Below, piece by piece: positions 22,274-33,789 of a stretch of 64,000 bases of DNA. Under the pieces are notes generated by a model. That model made no database searches and was not told where the DNA came from. It was given only the letters and a program-made list of their open reading frames with translations. A program made the translations under genes and the position numbers. The stretch's first letter is position 1; every line of letters begins with the position of its first letter. The stretch comes from Asanoa iriomotensis (GTDB lineage: Bacteria; Actinomycetota; Actinomycetes; Mycobacteriales; Micromonosporaceae): positions 62,001 to 126,000 of the forward strand of contig NZ_BONC01000012.1 in the NCBI RefSeq assembly GCF_016862515.1. The letters are read 5' to 3'.

Positions 22274-24733
22274 ATGGCGCCTTCGAAGATCGCCCCTCCG
22301 CCGGACACCCTGCCGCGGGCCATTCAAGCGCGCGGCGTGCGGCACAACACCTTGCGGGACCTCGATGTCGACGTGCCGCTGTGGCGGACCGTCGTGATCG
22401 CCGGCGTGTCCGGGTCCGGCAAGACCTCGCTCGCCATGGGCACCCTCTACGCCGAGGGTATGCACCGGTTTCTGGAAGGGCTGAGCACCTACAGCCGGCG
22501 GCGGCTGACGCAGGCCGAGCGGCCCGATGTCGACCGCATCGATCATCTGCCGGCCGCGCTCGCCCTGCGGCAGCGGCCGCCGACACCCGGGCCGCGCAGC
22601 ACCGTCGGGACCATGAGCGAGGTGCTCAACGTCCTGCGGCTCATCATGTCGCGGCTCGGCACGCACCGGTGTCCGAACGGGCACGACGTCCCGCCGTCCA
22701 TCGCCACGCAGGCCATGGAGATCCAGTGCCCGGTTGACGGTGTGCGGTTCGAGGCGCCGAGCGCCGAGTCGTTCGCGTTCAACTCGATCGGGGCCTGTCC
22801 CGGCTGCAACGGCATCGGCACCCGGTTCGACGTCGACGAGGACACGCTCGTCGCCGACCCGGACAAGACGATCGACGAAGGGGCCGTGCTCCCGTGGAAC
22901 GTGGGCGGGCGCCGGCTGAGCATGTACGCCGCCGGTGAGTTGGGTGTGCGGCTCAACGTCCCGTACAAGCGACTGTCCCGCAAGGAGAAGAATCTCGTCC
23001 TGCACGGCAGGCCCGTCAAGCAGCCCGTCGTCCTCTCCGGGCGCAACGGGCGGCGGGTGCGGCTCAACGTCACCTACGACAACGCGGTCACCGCGGCGCA
23101 GAAGTCGGAGAAGAGCCGGTACCTCGTCTCGCACACCTGTCCCGTCTGTCACGGCACCCGGCTGCGGCCCGAGGCGTTGACCTCGCACCTCAACGGACGC
23201 AACCTCGCCGAGATCAGCGCCCTCGACCTCGACGAGTTGGTCGTGTTCGTCAACGACCTGCCGCCGTTGATGCCGCCGGAGCTCAGCCGCATGACGACCG
23301 GGCTGATCGGCGAGCTGACCGGGGCCGTCGGGCCGCTGCTCGACCTCGGGCTGGGCTATCTGGGCCTCGATCGGGCCGGCGCCACCCTGTCGACCGGTGA
23401 GCGGCAGCGGATCGAGCTGACCTCGACGGTCCGGGCCAACACGACCGGCATGTTGTACGTCCTGGACGAGCCGTCAGTCGGCCTGCATCCGAGCAATGTG
23501 GAGGGACTGCGCAAGACCGTCGCCGCGCTCGCCGGCAACGGCAACACCGTCGTGATCGTCGAGCACGACCTCGACCTGATCCGTTCGGCCGACTGGATCA
23601 TCGAGCTGGGTCCGGGCGCGGGCCGGCTGGGCGGTGGAATCGTCGCCGAGGGTACGCCCGACCAGATCCTGAAGAGCCGAAAGTCGATCATCGGACCGTT
23701 CCTGGACGGCCGGCGCGCGGTCGACCGCCCGCCCCGGCCGCTGCCGCGTGAGCGGGCCATCGTCGGCGTGCGGCGCCTCTACAACCTGCGCAACGTGACC
23801 GCGGCGTTCCCGGTCAACCGGATGACCGCGCTGGCCGGCCCGTCGGGCGCGGGCAAGACCGCACTGGTGTTGGACAGCCTGATCCCCGCGGCCCGCGCGC
23901 AACTCGCCGGCGACGCGCTCCCGGCACACGTGAAGTCCGTCGACCTCGGCCCGATCCGCCAGGTGGTGGAGATCGACGCGACCCCGATCGGTCTGAACGC
24001 GCGGTCGACGCCGAGCACGTACTCGGGTGCCTTCGACGCCATCCGCGCCTACTACGCCGCCGAGTCGGGGCGCTCCGCCGGCGCTTTCTCGTTCAACACC
24101 AAGGAAGGGCAGTGCCCGACCTGCCGCGGGATCGGCTCGATCGACCTGGACGTGCAGTACCTGCCCGACATCAACGTCGAATGCCCGACCTGCCACGGCA
24201 AGCGGTTCAACGACGAGACATTGGCGGTACGAGTAGCCGGTCTGACCATTTCCGACGTGCTCGGACTGACCGTACGCGAGGCGGTCGACCACTTCAGCGG
24301 ACAGCCGGCGATCGTGCGCCCCCTGCGGCCGATGGTCGACGTCGGTCTGGGCTACCTGCGCCTGGGCGAGCCGACGCCGTCACTGTCCGGTGGGGAGTCG
24401 CAGCGCCTGCGGATCGCCGCCCGGCTGCGGACCAGCCAGCGCGACGTGCTCTACGTGCTCGACGAGCCGTCGACGGGGTTGCACCCGGTGGACATCCGTA
24501 CCCTCGTCGGCGTCTTCGACCGGCTCCTCGCGGACGGCGCCACGATCATCGTGATCGACCACGACCTGGACCTGCTGGCAGCGGCCGACCACGTGATCGA
24601 CATGGGACCGAGCGGCGGCCCGGACGGCGGCCGCATCGTCGCGCGCGGCACGCCGTCCGAGGTCGCCGCCGATCCGCACAGCGTGACCGGCCCATGGCTG
24701 GCGGCCCACCTAGGGTCTGTCTCGAAGTCCTGA
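22274..24733 (+). CDS. UvrA-like ABC-class ATPase (DrrC type)
   Basis: 819-aa UvrA paralogue with two nucleotide-binding halves: Walker A G-V-S-G-S-G-K-T at ~44 and G-P-S-G-A-G-K-T at ~522. Signatures are L-S-T-G-E-R-Q-R near 371 and L-S-G-G-E-S-Q-R near 703. Zinc CXXC pairs occur near 178, 280 and 615-640. It is shorter than bacterial UvrA (about 950 aa), as expected for class III/DrrC-like proteins linked to self-resistance against DNA-binding drugs rather than general repair. It is divergent from the YcaO/peptide unit and convergent with rox, 2 bp apart. ATG at 22274 has GGAAG upstream. Role in resistance is inference. Confidence 0.87.
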   Translation: MAPSKIAPPPDTLPRAIQARGVRHNTLRDLDVDVPLWRTVVIAGVSGSGKTSLAMGTLYAEGMHRFLEGLSTYSRRRLTQAERPDVDRIDHLPAALALRQRPPTPGPRSTVGTMSEVLNVLRLIMSRLGTHRCPNGHDVPPSIATQAMEIQCPVDGVRFEAPSAESFAFNSIGACPGCNGIGTRFDVDEDTLVADPDKTIDEGAVLPWNVGGRRLSMYAAGELGVRLNVPYKRLSRKEKNLVLHGRPVKQPVVLSGRNGRRVRLNVTYDNAVTAAQKSEKSRYLVSHTCPVCHGTRLRPEALTSHLNGRNLAEISALDLDELVVFVNDLPPLMPPELSRMTTGLIGELTGAVGPLLDLGLGYLGLDRAGATLSTGERQRIELTSTVRANTTGMLYVLDEPSVGLHPSNVEGLRKTVAALAGNGNTVVIVEHDLDLIRSADWIIELGPGAGRLGGGIVAEGTPDQILKSRKSIIGPFLDGRRAVDRPPRPLPRERAIVGVRRLYNLRNVTAAFPVNRMTALAGPSGAGKTALVLDSLIPAARAQLAGDALPAHVKSVDLGPIRQVVEIDATPIGLNARSTPSTYSGAFDAIRAYYAAESGRSAGAFSFNTKEGQCPTCRGIGSIDLDVQYLPDINVECPTCHGKRFNDETLAVRVAGLTISDVLGLTVREAVDHFSGQPAIVRPLRPMVDVGLGYLRLGEPTPSLSGGESQRLRIAARLRTSQRDVLYVLDEPSTGLHPVDIRTLVGVFDRLLADGATIIVIDHDLDLLAAADHVIDMGPSGGPDGGRIVARGTPSEVAADPHSVTGPWLAAHLGSVSKS

Positions 24734-24735
24734 CC

Positions 24736-26870
<2,135 letters not shown>

Positions 26871-26938
26871 GCGGAAAACGCTAGGTGCGGGCCCGCCACC
26901 TGCGCTTCTCGAATCCTGACCAGATGGCCGGGCCGGGA

Positions 26939-27706
26939 TCAGCGGCGGGCGAGCCACACGGTGCGGGTGGTGCGCACGCTGATGTCTCCCCGCGGCGCCG
27001 CGAGCCTCGCCAGGTCTGCCGTGGACAGCAGGCCGTCGAGCCGGTCGCGCATCCGGTGCAGGACGACCTCGGCGTAGCGCGGAGCCGGCGCGGGCAGCGG
27101 CGGGCGCAGGTCGATGTCGAAGCGCCGCCGGGTGACCGTGTGGAAGCCCGCGTGCCGGGCCCGGTCGCCCCAGTCCTCGTGCATGTGCATGCCGGCCTCG
27201 TGGCGGAGCCGGTCCAGTGCGGCGTGCCCGCGCTCCTCCACGTCCTCGTCCGGTGTGCCGGACAGGAAGCGGGGAAACGAGTCCAGTTCGGCGATGACCA
27301 GCAACCCGCCCGTCCCCAGGGCCTTGAACGCCTCGGCGAGCGCGCCCTCCGGGTCGGCCATGTGGTGCATGGCGGAGGCCGCCCAGATCACGTCGGTCGG
27401 GCCGAAGTCGGGCCAGGGCTGGTCGAGGTCGGCGGTCCGGGTGTGGATCCGGTCGGCCAACCCGGCGGCGTCGACCTTGGCGCGCAGGTGGGCCAGCATC
27501 TCGGGGTCGACGTCGACGGCCGTGACCTGCGCACCGGCCAGCTCCCGGGCCAGGGCGAGGGAGCCGGTGCCGCTGCCGGCGCCGAGGTCGACGACGCGGG
27601 GGTGGTCGGGGGCCTCGCGGCCGACCCAGGCGACCAGCTCGCGGTGGTAGTCGTGGAGGACCTCGGTGTCCAGGTCGAGCATCTCGATCAGGTGGTCGTG
27701 TGGCAT
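26939..27706 (-). CDS. Class I SAM-dependent methyltransferase
   Basis: 255-aa methyltransferase with motif I V-V-D-L-G-A-G-S-G-T-G at ~37-47, the SAM-ribose acidic residue in V-D-V-D-P-E near 66, and V-I-W-A-A-S-A-M-H-H-M near 108 (motif III/post I). Substrate unknown. ATG at 27706 is 48 bp from the divergent XRE-cupin regulator, which probably controls it. Confidence 0.85.
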   Translation of the reverse strand: MPHDHLIEMLDLDTEVLHDYHRELVAWVGREAPDHPRVVDLGAGSGTGSLALARELAGAQVTAVDVDPEMLAHLRAKVDAAGLADRIHTRTADLDQPWPDFGPTDVIWAASAMHHMADPEGALAEAFKALGTGGLLVIAELDSFPRFLSGTPDEDVEERGHAALDRLRHEAGMHMHEDWGDRARHAGFHTVTRRRFDIDLRPPLPAPAPRYAEVVLHRMRDRLDGLLSTADLARLAAPRGDISVRTTRTVWLARR

Positions 27707-27747
27707 GCGGTAGACGGTAGCCGTCCCTTGCCATTGCGGCATAGCAT

Positions 27748-27764
27748 CTTGCGTATGAAGCAAG
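27748..27764. promoter_or_regulatory. Inverted repeat over the regulator start codon
   Basis: CTTGC-GTATGAA-GCAAG spans the ATG at 27755; another CTTGC lies at 27727. TAGCAT at 27742-27747 is positioned as a -10 for a leaderless transcript. Candidate autoregulatory operator for the divergent gene pair. Confidence 0.45.
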
Positions 27765-28330
27765 ACGGAGATCTGGAGGCTCTGGTCCGGCAGCGGATCC
27801 GCGGGCTGCGGACGGCGCGCGGCTGGTCGCTCGACGAGCTGGCCGCCGCCAGCCTGCTCAGCCCGTCGACGCTGAGCCGGATCGAGACCGGGCATCGGCG
27901 GGTCGCGCTCGACCAGCTGACCGCGATCGCCCGGGCGCTCGGCACGACGCTCGACCAGCTCGTCGAGTCGGACGCCGACGACGACGTGGTGATCCGCCCG
28001 CACCGCGACGACGCCCGCGGCATCACGACCTGGCTGCTGTCCCGCGACAGCGGGCAGACGGTCTCCAAGCTGCGGGTGACCCGCAAGGTGCCGAGCGAGC
28101 TGCGGGTCCACCCGGGCCGCGACTGGTTCACGGTGCTGTCCGGCACGATCGAGCTGCGGCTGGGCGAGCGGACGATCCTGGTCGGCCCCAACGAGGCGGC
28201 CGAGTTCTCGACGATGGTCCCGCACGCGTTCGGCGCGCACGGCGGCCCGGCGGAGGTCCTGTGCATCCTCGACCACGAGGGCGAGCGCACCCACCTGGGC
28301 CCGCACGGCGACGCGGGCCATCGCCACTAG
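27755..28330 (+). CDS. XRE family regulator with C-terminal cupin domain
   Basis: 191-aa regulator. The helix-turn-helix lies at ~10-65 (L-R-T-A-R-G-W-S-L-D-E-L-A, then L-S-P-S-T-L-S-R-I-E-T-G). The cupin domain lies at ~105-180, with H-P-G-R-D-W-F-T-V-L-S-G-T-I-E as its core. This architecture senses a small ligand through the cupin. ATG at 27755 immediately follows a plausible -10, suggesting a leaderless mRNA. Divergent from the methyltransferase. Confidence 0.88.
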   Translation: MKQDGDLEALVRQRIRGLRTARGWSLDELAAASLLSPSTLSRIETGHRRVALDQLTAIARALGTTLDQLVESDADDDVVIRPHRDDARGITTWLLSRDSGQTVSKLRVTRKVPSELRVHPGRDWFTVLSGTIELRLGERTILVGPNEAAEFSTMVPHAFGAHGGPAEVLCILDHEGERTHLGPHGDAGHRH

Positions 28331-29537
28331 CGCCGGCGACGCCTGGCGATCGTCACGGTGACCAGGACGAGGGCGAGGAGGACCACGACGGCGGTGTACG
28401 CGACGACGAACGGCGTGCGGTCAGGCTCGGTCGCGGCCACGCGCGCCTGGGCGGCCGGGCCTTCCGCAGTGCGGGTGCGGCGGTCGGCGTCGGGGCGAGC
28501 TCACCCGGTTCGACCAGGCGACCCACTTGCGCGCCCTTGGGTTGGGCGAAGCCCCAGTCGAGCAGCGCCGCGCCCTGCTGCCAGCCGCGCAGGGGCCGGG
28601 GTTCCGCGCCGAGCAGCGTGACGACCAGGCGCCGACCGCCCCGTTCGGCGGCGCCGACGTAGGTGTGCCGGGCCAGCGAGGTGAAGCCGGTCTTGCCGCC
28701 GAGCGCACCGTCGTACTCGCGGATCAGGTCGTTCTCGTTCTGGATCTGGAAGCCGCGCGGGTCCGGCGGTGTCGCGCGCGGCTGCTTGGGCACCTGCACC
28801 CGCTCGACGAGCGTGTAGCGCCGGAAGGCGGGCAGCGAGAAGCATTGACGGGCGATCAGGGCGAGGTCGTACGCGCTGGTGAACTGCCCAGGTCCGTCGA
28901 GCCCCGACGGCGTCACCGCTCTCGTCTGGTGGGCGCCCAGGCGGCGCGCTTCCTCGTTCATGGCCTTGACGCCGCCGGCCGCGCCCTCGGACCCGCCGCC
29001 GAGCCGGGCGAGGACGTTGGCCGCGTCGTTGCCGGACTGCAGGAGCAGGCCGAGCCAGAGCAACTCGACGGAGTACGTGCCGTTCAGCAGCAGGCCGACC
29101 GCCGAGCTGCCGGCCTCGAAGTTGAGGTCGGCCCGGGTGACGCGCACCTGCTGCCTGGGGTCGAGGCGCGGGATCAGCGTCGCGGAGAGCAGGAGCTTCT
29201 GGACGCTGGCCGGGGTGCCGTACTCATGTGCGCCGCACGCGCCGAGCACCTCGCCCGTGTCGAGGTCGGCGACCAGCCAGGACGACGCGGTGACGGCCGG
29301 CGGGCGGGTGGCACCGGCGGGCAGGACGAGACCCTTTGACGCCAGCTCTGCGCCGCCGATGGCCTTGTCGGCCGGGTTGTCGGGCGGCGGGGTCGGCTTC
29401 GGTGGGCGGCTCGGTTTCGGGGTGACCCGCACTGTCGGGCACGGCACGGGAGCGGCGGCCGCGGCCGCGGGCGGCGGCAGGATCAGCGCCGCGAGGGTGG
29501 CTGCGGTCAGCGCACAGATCACGCGCCGACCGTTCAT
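28327..29537 (-). CDS. D-alanyl-D-alanine carboxypeptidase (S11), apparent frameshift near the 3' end
   Basis: Penicillin-binding-protein-type carboxypeptidase that trims peptidoglycan stem peptides. A signal peptide (residues 1-27) precedes a Pro-rich linker; catalytic motifs are S-V-Q-K at ~108, S-G-N at ~168 and K-T-G at ~281. Without correction the frame reads through to 28353 and ends in a low-complexity Arg/Ser tail. In the adjacent frame, from about 28468 to the TAG at 28327, it encodes a typical C-terminal anchor: A-T-E-P-D-R-T-P-F, a hydrophobic helix (V-V-L-L-A-L-V-L-V) and R-R-R-R-R. One missing base near 28463-28470 would restore it. Could be a true mutation or a sequence error. 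Confidence 0.8.
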
Positions 29538-29672
29538 GGCGGAGAGGCTAGTCGATCACTCAGGTTCGCGCTCGCCGGGCTCTCAGGAACGTCCCAGGCC
29601 GAAATATCACCCTAAAAGGGATTAAGCAGGCATCCTGTGTGCGGCTCCCCGCACCCAACGAGAGAGGCCGCC

Positions 29673-31796
29673 ATGGTGGTGTTCCGCCGCGACGTACCCG
29701 CATCGGTCGTGGTTTTCCTGATCGCGATCCCGCTCTCCCTGGGCATCGCCGCAGCCTCGGGTGCGCCGCTGTTCGCGGGCCTGATCGCCGCGGTGGTCGG
29801 CGGCATCGTGGCCGGCGCCCTGAGCGGCGCGCCGTTGCAGGTCAGCGGGCCGGCCGCCGGCCTGACGGTGATCGTCGCCGGGACGGTCGCGGAGTTCGGC
29901 TGGGCGGGCACGGTGGCGATCGTCGCGATGGCGGGCGCCCTGCAGATCGTCCTGGGTCTGTCGCGCCTGGGCCGGGCGGCGTTGTCGCTGTCGCCGGCGG
30001 TGGTGCACGGGATGCTCGCCGGCATCGGCATCGTGATCGTCATCAGCCAGGTGCACGTCGTCCTCGGCGGTGCCGCGCTGAGCTCGCCGCTGGCGAACCT
30101 GCGCGACCTCCCCCGGCAGCTGATGGGCCATCACGACGCGTCGGTGGCGATCGGCGCGCTCACGATGGTGATCCTCGTGGTCTGGCCCCGCCTGGTGAAA
30201 GCGTCACTGCTGCCGGCGGCGCTGATCGCGGTCTCGGCGGCGACGGCGGTGTCGACGCTCGCCGGCCTGGACGTGCCGAGGGTGTCCCTGCCCGACACGC
30301 CGGAGCTGACGTTTCCGCGGTGGCCGGACGCGCCCTGGTCGTCAGTGGCGCTGGCCGCGGTCACGATCGCCCTGGTGGCCAGCGTGGAGTCACTGCTCTC
30401 GGCGGTGGCGGTCGACAAGCTGCACGACGGCCCGCGCGCCAACCTCGACCGCGAACTGGTCGCGCAGGGCACCGCGAACATGGTCTCGGGCGCGCTCGGC
30501 GGCCTCCCGGTCACCGGCGTCATCGTCCGCAGCTCGGCCAACGTGGCCGCCGGTGCCCGCACCCGGGCCTCGGCGGTGCTGCACGGCCTGTGGCTGGCCG
30601 TGTTCGTGCTGGCCTTCACCGACGTCCTCGAGCTGATCCCGATGTCGGCGCTGGCCGCGGTGCTGGTCGTGGTCGGCATCCGGTTGGTGAGCCTGGCGCA
30701 TCTGCGCACGTACGCGCGGCACCGGGAGCTGCCGGCCTATCTGGTGACCGCGGTCTGCGTGGTGTTCACGGACCTGATGGTCGGCGTCGCCGCCGGCATC
30801 GGCGTCGCCCTGGTGCTGACCCTGTACCGCCTGGCGCGCTGCGACATCCGCCGCACCCAACGCGAGCCGGGCCTGTGGCGGGTCACGATCACGGGCACGC
30901 TGGCGTTCGTGGCCGCGGGCCGGCTGCGCCGCGAGCTCAACGCGGTGCCGGCCGGCCAGACGGTCGAGGTGGACCTCCACCTGGACTACCTCGACCACGG
31001 CGCGTTCGACGCGATCGAGGAATGGCGCGAGGCGTACGCGCGCGGCGGCGGCCAGGTCCGGGTCGAGGAGATCCACCGCGACTGGCTGCACCGCGCGACG
31101 TCGGGCCGGCTGGGCGCGGGCAAGACGCCACCGCACCACCCGCCGCGTTTCCTGGCGTCGTGGTCGCAGTGGCAGGCGGCGCAACACCTGTGCCCGAACG
31201 ACCGCCCGGTGCGTGCGATGGCGGCGGGCATCGACGAGTTCCAGCGCACGGTCGCGCCCCTGGTCCGGCCGCACCTGGCCGACCTGGCGGCGAAGGGCCA
31301 ACAACCGCAACAGCTCTTCATCACCTGCGCCGACTCGCGCCTGGTCCCCAACATGATCACGGCCAGCGGCCCGGGCGACCTGTTCTGCGTGCGCAACGTG
31401 GGCAACATCGTCCCGCCACACGACGCGGGCGACCATTCGGTGGGCGCGGCCGTGGAGTACGCGGTCGACGTGCTCGGCATCGCCACGATCACGGTCTGCG
31501 GGCACTCGGGATGCGGGGCGATCCGCGCCCTGATCGCCGGCTCGGCCACGGAGGACGCCGCGCTGGGGCGTTGGCTGCGGCACGCAGGCGCGCAAGAGAG
31601 CCCGCCGGCGAGCGGCGCGACCGAGGACGAGGTGGAGAAGCAGGCGTGCCTGGCCAACATCCGCCGGCAGCTGGACCACCTGCACACGTACCCGAGCGTC
31701 CGGCGCGCGGAGGCCGCCGGGCGCCTCCGCCTGGTCGGCATGTACTTCGACCTGGCGGAGGCGCGGATGCACGTGCTGGACGCCGTCAGCGGGTGA
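29673..31796 (+). CDS. SulP family anion transporter fused to beta-carbonic anhydrase
   Basis: 707-aa fusion. Residues ~1-400 form a SulP transport domain with about 12-14 helices, beginning R-R-D-V-P-A-S and including Q-V-S-G-P-A-A-G near 52. Residues ~405-475 resemble a STAS domain (V-E-V-D-L-H-L-D-Y-L-D). Residues ~500-707 are a beta-carbonic anhydrase with zinc ligands in C-A-D-S-R (~549) and C-G-H-S-G-C-G (~608). The fusion suggests coupling of bicarbonate transport with CO2 hydration. ATG at 29673 has GAGAGG 5 nt upstream. Convergent with the M24 gene, overlapping by 11 bp. Confidence 0.93.
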   Translation: MVVFRRDVPASVVVFLIAIPLSLGIAAASGAPLFAGLIAAVVGGIVAGALSGAPLQVSGPAAGLTVIVAGTVAEFGWAGTVAIVAMAGALQIVLGLSRLGRAALSLSPAVVHGMLAGIGIVIVISQVHVVLGGAALSSPLANLRDLPRQLMGHHDASVAIGALTMVILVVWPRLVKASLLPAALIAVSAATAVSTLAGLDVPRVSLPDTPELTFPRWPDAPWSSVALAAVTIALVASVESLLSAVAVDKLHDGPRANLDRELVAQGTANMVSGALGGLPVTGVIVRSSANVAAGARTRASAVLHGLWLAVFVLAFTDVLELIPMSALAAVLVVVGIRLVSLAHLRTYARHRELPAYLVTAVCVVFTDLMVGVAAGIGVALVLTLYRLARCDIRRTQREPGLWRVTITGTLAFVAAGRLRRELNAVPAGQTVEVDLHLDYLDHGAFDAIEEWREAYARGGGQVRVEEIHRDWLHRATSGRLGAGKTPPHHPPRFLASWSQWQAAQHLCPNDRPVRAMAAGIDEFQRTVAPLVRPHLADLAAKGQQPQQLFITCADSRLVPNMITASGPGDLFCVRNVGNIVPPHDAGDHSVGAAVEYAVDVLGIATITVCGHSGCGAIRALIAGSATEDAALGRWLRHAGAQESPPASGATEDEVEKQACLANIRRQLDHLHTYPSVRRAEAAGRLRLVGMYFDLAEARMHVLDAVSG

Positions 31797-32997
31797 GCAG
31801 CGACTCCGCGTAGGGGTACTTCGTCAGGACGTCCGGGCCGTGTTCGGTCACCACGACCACGTCCTCCAGGCGGACTCCCCCGCCGCCCGGGACGTCGGGG
31901 ACGATGATGGTCGGCACGACGGCCAGGACCATGCCGGGCTCCAGGACCAGGTCCGGCGTCGACTTGCCCGGTGGGGCGATGAACGGTGGCTCCGCGTAGC
32001 CCACCCCGATGCCGTGGGCGATGATCATCTCCTGCATCTTGCCGAAGAACGGTGAGTCCGCGTAGTGCTTGAGCGCCGCCGCCTGCACGTCGGTCGCGGT
32101 CGCGCCCGGGCGCAGCGACTCGATCGTCGCCAGGTGGATGTCGTAGACCGTGCGGTAGATGGCCCGCTGTGTGTCGTTGTCGGGCGCGCCGCAGGGGATC
32201 GTGCGGGTCGCCTCGCTGAAGATGCCGTTGAAGCACGCGCCGATGTCGATGAAGACCAGGTCGCCGCGGCGGATCAGGCGGTCGCCGGCGAAGCGCTGCA
32301 TCGGCGCGGTGTTCGGGCCCGAGCAGACGATGAGGTTGCACTGCGGCACCTCGGCGTTGTGCGTGTAGAAGACCTTCATCACCTCGGCCAGCACGTCGCA
32401 CTCGCGGACGCCGGGGCGGACCGCCTCCTCCGCCGTCGCCATCGCCAGGTCCACGATGGACGACGCGTCGGCGAGCTGGGCCAGCTCCGTCGGCGACTTC
32501 ACCAAACGGGAGCCGTTGAGCGCCGCGTTCGCGTCGACGACGGTGTAGCCGTCGAGGACGTCCTCCAAGCGGCGCAGCACCGTCACCGTGGCGATGTCGA
32601 CGCCGACCCGGCCGCCGCGGCAGCCGAGCTCCGCGAGGGCGTCGGCCAGCGGCGCGAGCGCCGACGCCGGTGCCGTCTCGCTGACCACGCCGGTCGGGAA
32701 CGCGCGGATGCGCTCCGGCGGGATCCACGTCATCGTGGCGCGCCGGTGCGGTGTGTCGTCCTGGTGGACGAAGACGACGACGTCGTCGCTGCCCCGCACC
32801 GAGACCACGGCCTGGCGCACCATGAAGTTGGGCGCCCACAAGGGACGCAGACCGGCGATGTACCGGCAGTTGGCGTACTCGAACGCGATCACCGCGTCGA
32901 GGTCGGCGCGGGCCATCGCGGCCTGCACCCGCTCGTGCCGGAAGCGGCGAAGGCCCGCGTAGTCGGTGCCTTCCCGCCAGTCCACGTCGTACCGCAT
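31786..32997 (-). CDS. M24 family (pita-bread fold) peptidase-like protein
   Basis: 403-aa two-domain protein like Xaa-Pro dipeptidases or creatinase. The first metal Asp is in F-I-D-I-G at ~246, but the second position is S-E-A-T-R-T (Glu where metallopeptidases have Asp), and the usual L-E-P-G-M-x-x-x-x-E-P has Val instead of the Glu. The His in H-G-I-G (~327) and a final Glu in R-L-E-D remain. The metal site therefore looks incomplete, closer to the metal-free creatinase branch. ATG at 32997 has GAAAGGG upstream. Last gene of the TctCBA operon region, 14 bp after the GntR gene, so probably a C-N or ester hydrolase of that pathway. Confidence 0.8.
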   Translation of the reverse strand: MRYDVDWREGTDYAGLRRFRHERVQAAMARADLDAVIAFEYANCRYIAGLRPLWAPNFMVRQAVVSVRGSDDVVVFVHQDDTPHRRATMTWIPPERIRAFPTGVVSETAPASALAPLADALAELGCRGGRVGVDIATVTVLRRLEDVLDGYTVVDANAALNGSRLVKSPTELAQLADASSIVDLAMATAEEAVRPGVRECDVLAEVMKVFYTHNAEVPQCNLIVCSGPNTAPMQRFAGDRLIRRGDLVFIDIGACFNGIFSEATRTIPCGAPDNDTQRAIYRTVYDIHLATIESLRPGATATDVQAAALKHYADSPFFGKMQEMIIAHGIGVGYAEPPFIAPPGKSTPDLVLEPGMVLAVVPTIIVPDVPGGGGVRLEDVVVVTEHGPDVLTKYPYAESLLTR

Positions 32998-33011
32998 GGG
33001 CGCCCTTTCGG

Positions 33012-33761
33012 TTAGTCCGGTGGCGTTTCCGCCATCGCGAGCCTGATCTTCTTCGCGTTGAGCATGTGTGCGCGGGCCAGGCTCGTGGCGCGGTCGACGT
33101 CGCCGGAGGCGATCGCGTCGAGCAGCCGTTCGTGCTCCTCGGCGGCGCTGCCGAGGCGGCCCGGGTGTTGCAGGGTGGTGCGTTCGAAACGCCGGACCCG
33201 ATCGTGTACGACGCGGATCTGGCTGAGCAGGAACCCGTTGCCGCTGGCCTTGGCGATCCAGTCGTGAAAGTCGAGGCTGAGCGCGGAGACGCCGGCGTAG
33301 TCGCCGGCCTGGCCGCTGGCGATCATCTTCTCGTTGATCCACCGGAGCTGCGCGATGTCGGGCGGCGTCGCCCGCTGTGTGGCCAACTCGGCGGCGACGC
33401 CGTCGAGCGCGACCCGGACGTCGTAGATCTCGAGGATCTCGGCGGGCGAGATGCGGGCGACGGCGACGCGGCGGCCGCTGCTGCGCTCGACGAGCCGCTC
33501 GGTCTCGAGCCGGAGGATGGCCTCGCGGATCGGGGTCCGGCTGACGCCGAAGACGCGGGCGAGGTCTTCCTCGGCGAGCTGCGGCCCCGGGGTCAGGGCC
33601 TTGCTCAGGATCGCCTCTCGCAACGTTCCGTATACGGCGTCGGACGAGCCCTCCCGGGTCCGTCGCTCCTGCCAGAGATCGACGACCGGCTTCATGAGGG
33701 AATCGATATCCTGCTTCGACATCGGTTCAGTCACCGCCCGTCCCATAAATTCCGTCGACAT
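33012..33761 (-). CDS. GntR family transcriptional regulator (FCD type)
   Basis: About 249-aa regulator with a winged HTH near 45-110 (A-V-Y-G-T-L-R-E-A-I-L, then V-S-R-T-P-I-R-E-A-I-L-R-L) and an FCD ligand domain (D-V-R-V-A-L-D near 120, L-D-F-H-D-W near 175, E-H-E-R-L-L-D near 215). The start is uncertain: ATG 33761, 33745 and 33722 are all possible and none has a strong ribosome binding site. It is embedded near the end of the TctCBA operon. It is the natural candidate to bind the TTGTATACAG-type operators at 42481 and 51651, as FCD-type GntR proteins often recognise TNGTATACNA-like sites. Confidence 0.85.
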   Translation of the reverse strand: MSTEFMGRAVTEPMSKQDIDSLMKPVVDLWQERRTREGSSDAVYGTLREAILSKALTPGPQLAEEDLARVFGVSRTPIREAILRLETERLVERSSGRRVAVARISPAEILEIYDVRVALDGVAAELATQRATPPDIAQLRWINEKMIASGQAGDYAGVSALSLDFHDWIAKASGNGFLLSQIRVVHDRVRRFERTTLQHPGRLGSAAEEHERLLDAIASGDVDRATSLARAHMLNAKKIRLAMAETPPD

Positions 33762-33789
33762 TGCACACCGTTTGAGCGTACCCGGACAG

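Noticed and set aside
33624-33633. CCGTATACGG palindrome inside the 33012 GntR gene
   Set aside because: Resembles the TGTATACA operator core, but it lies within coding sequence away from any start and its flanks differ from the two promoter sites.
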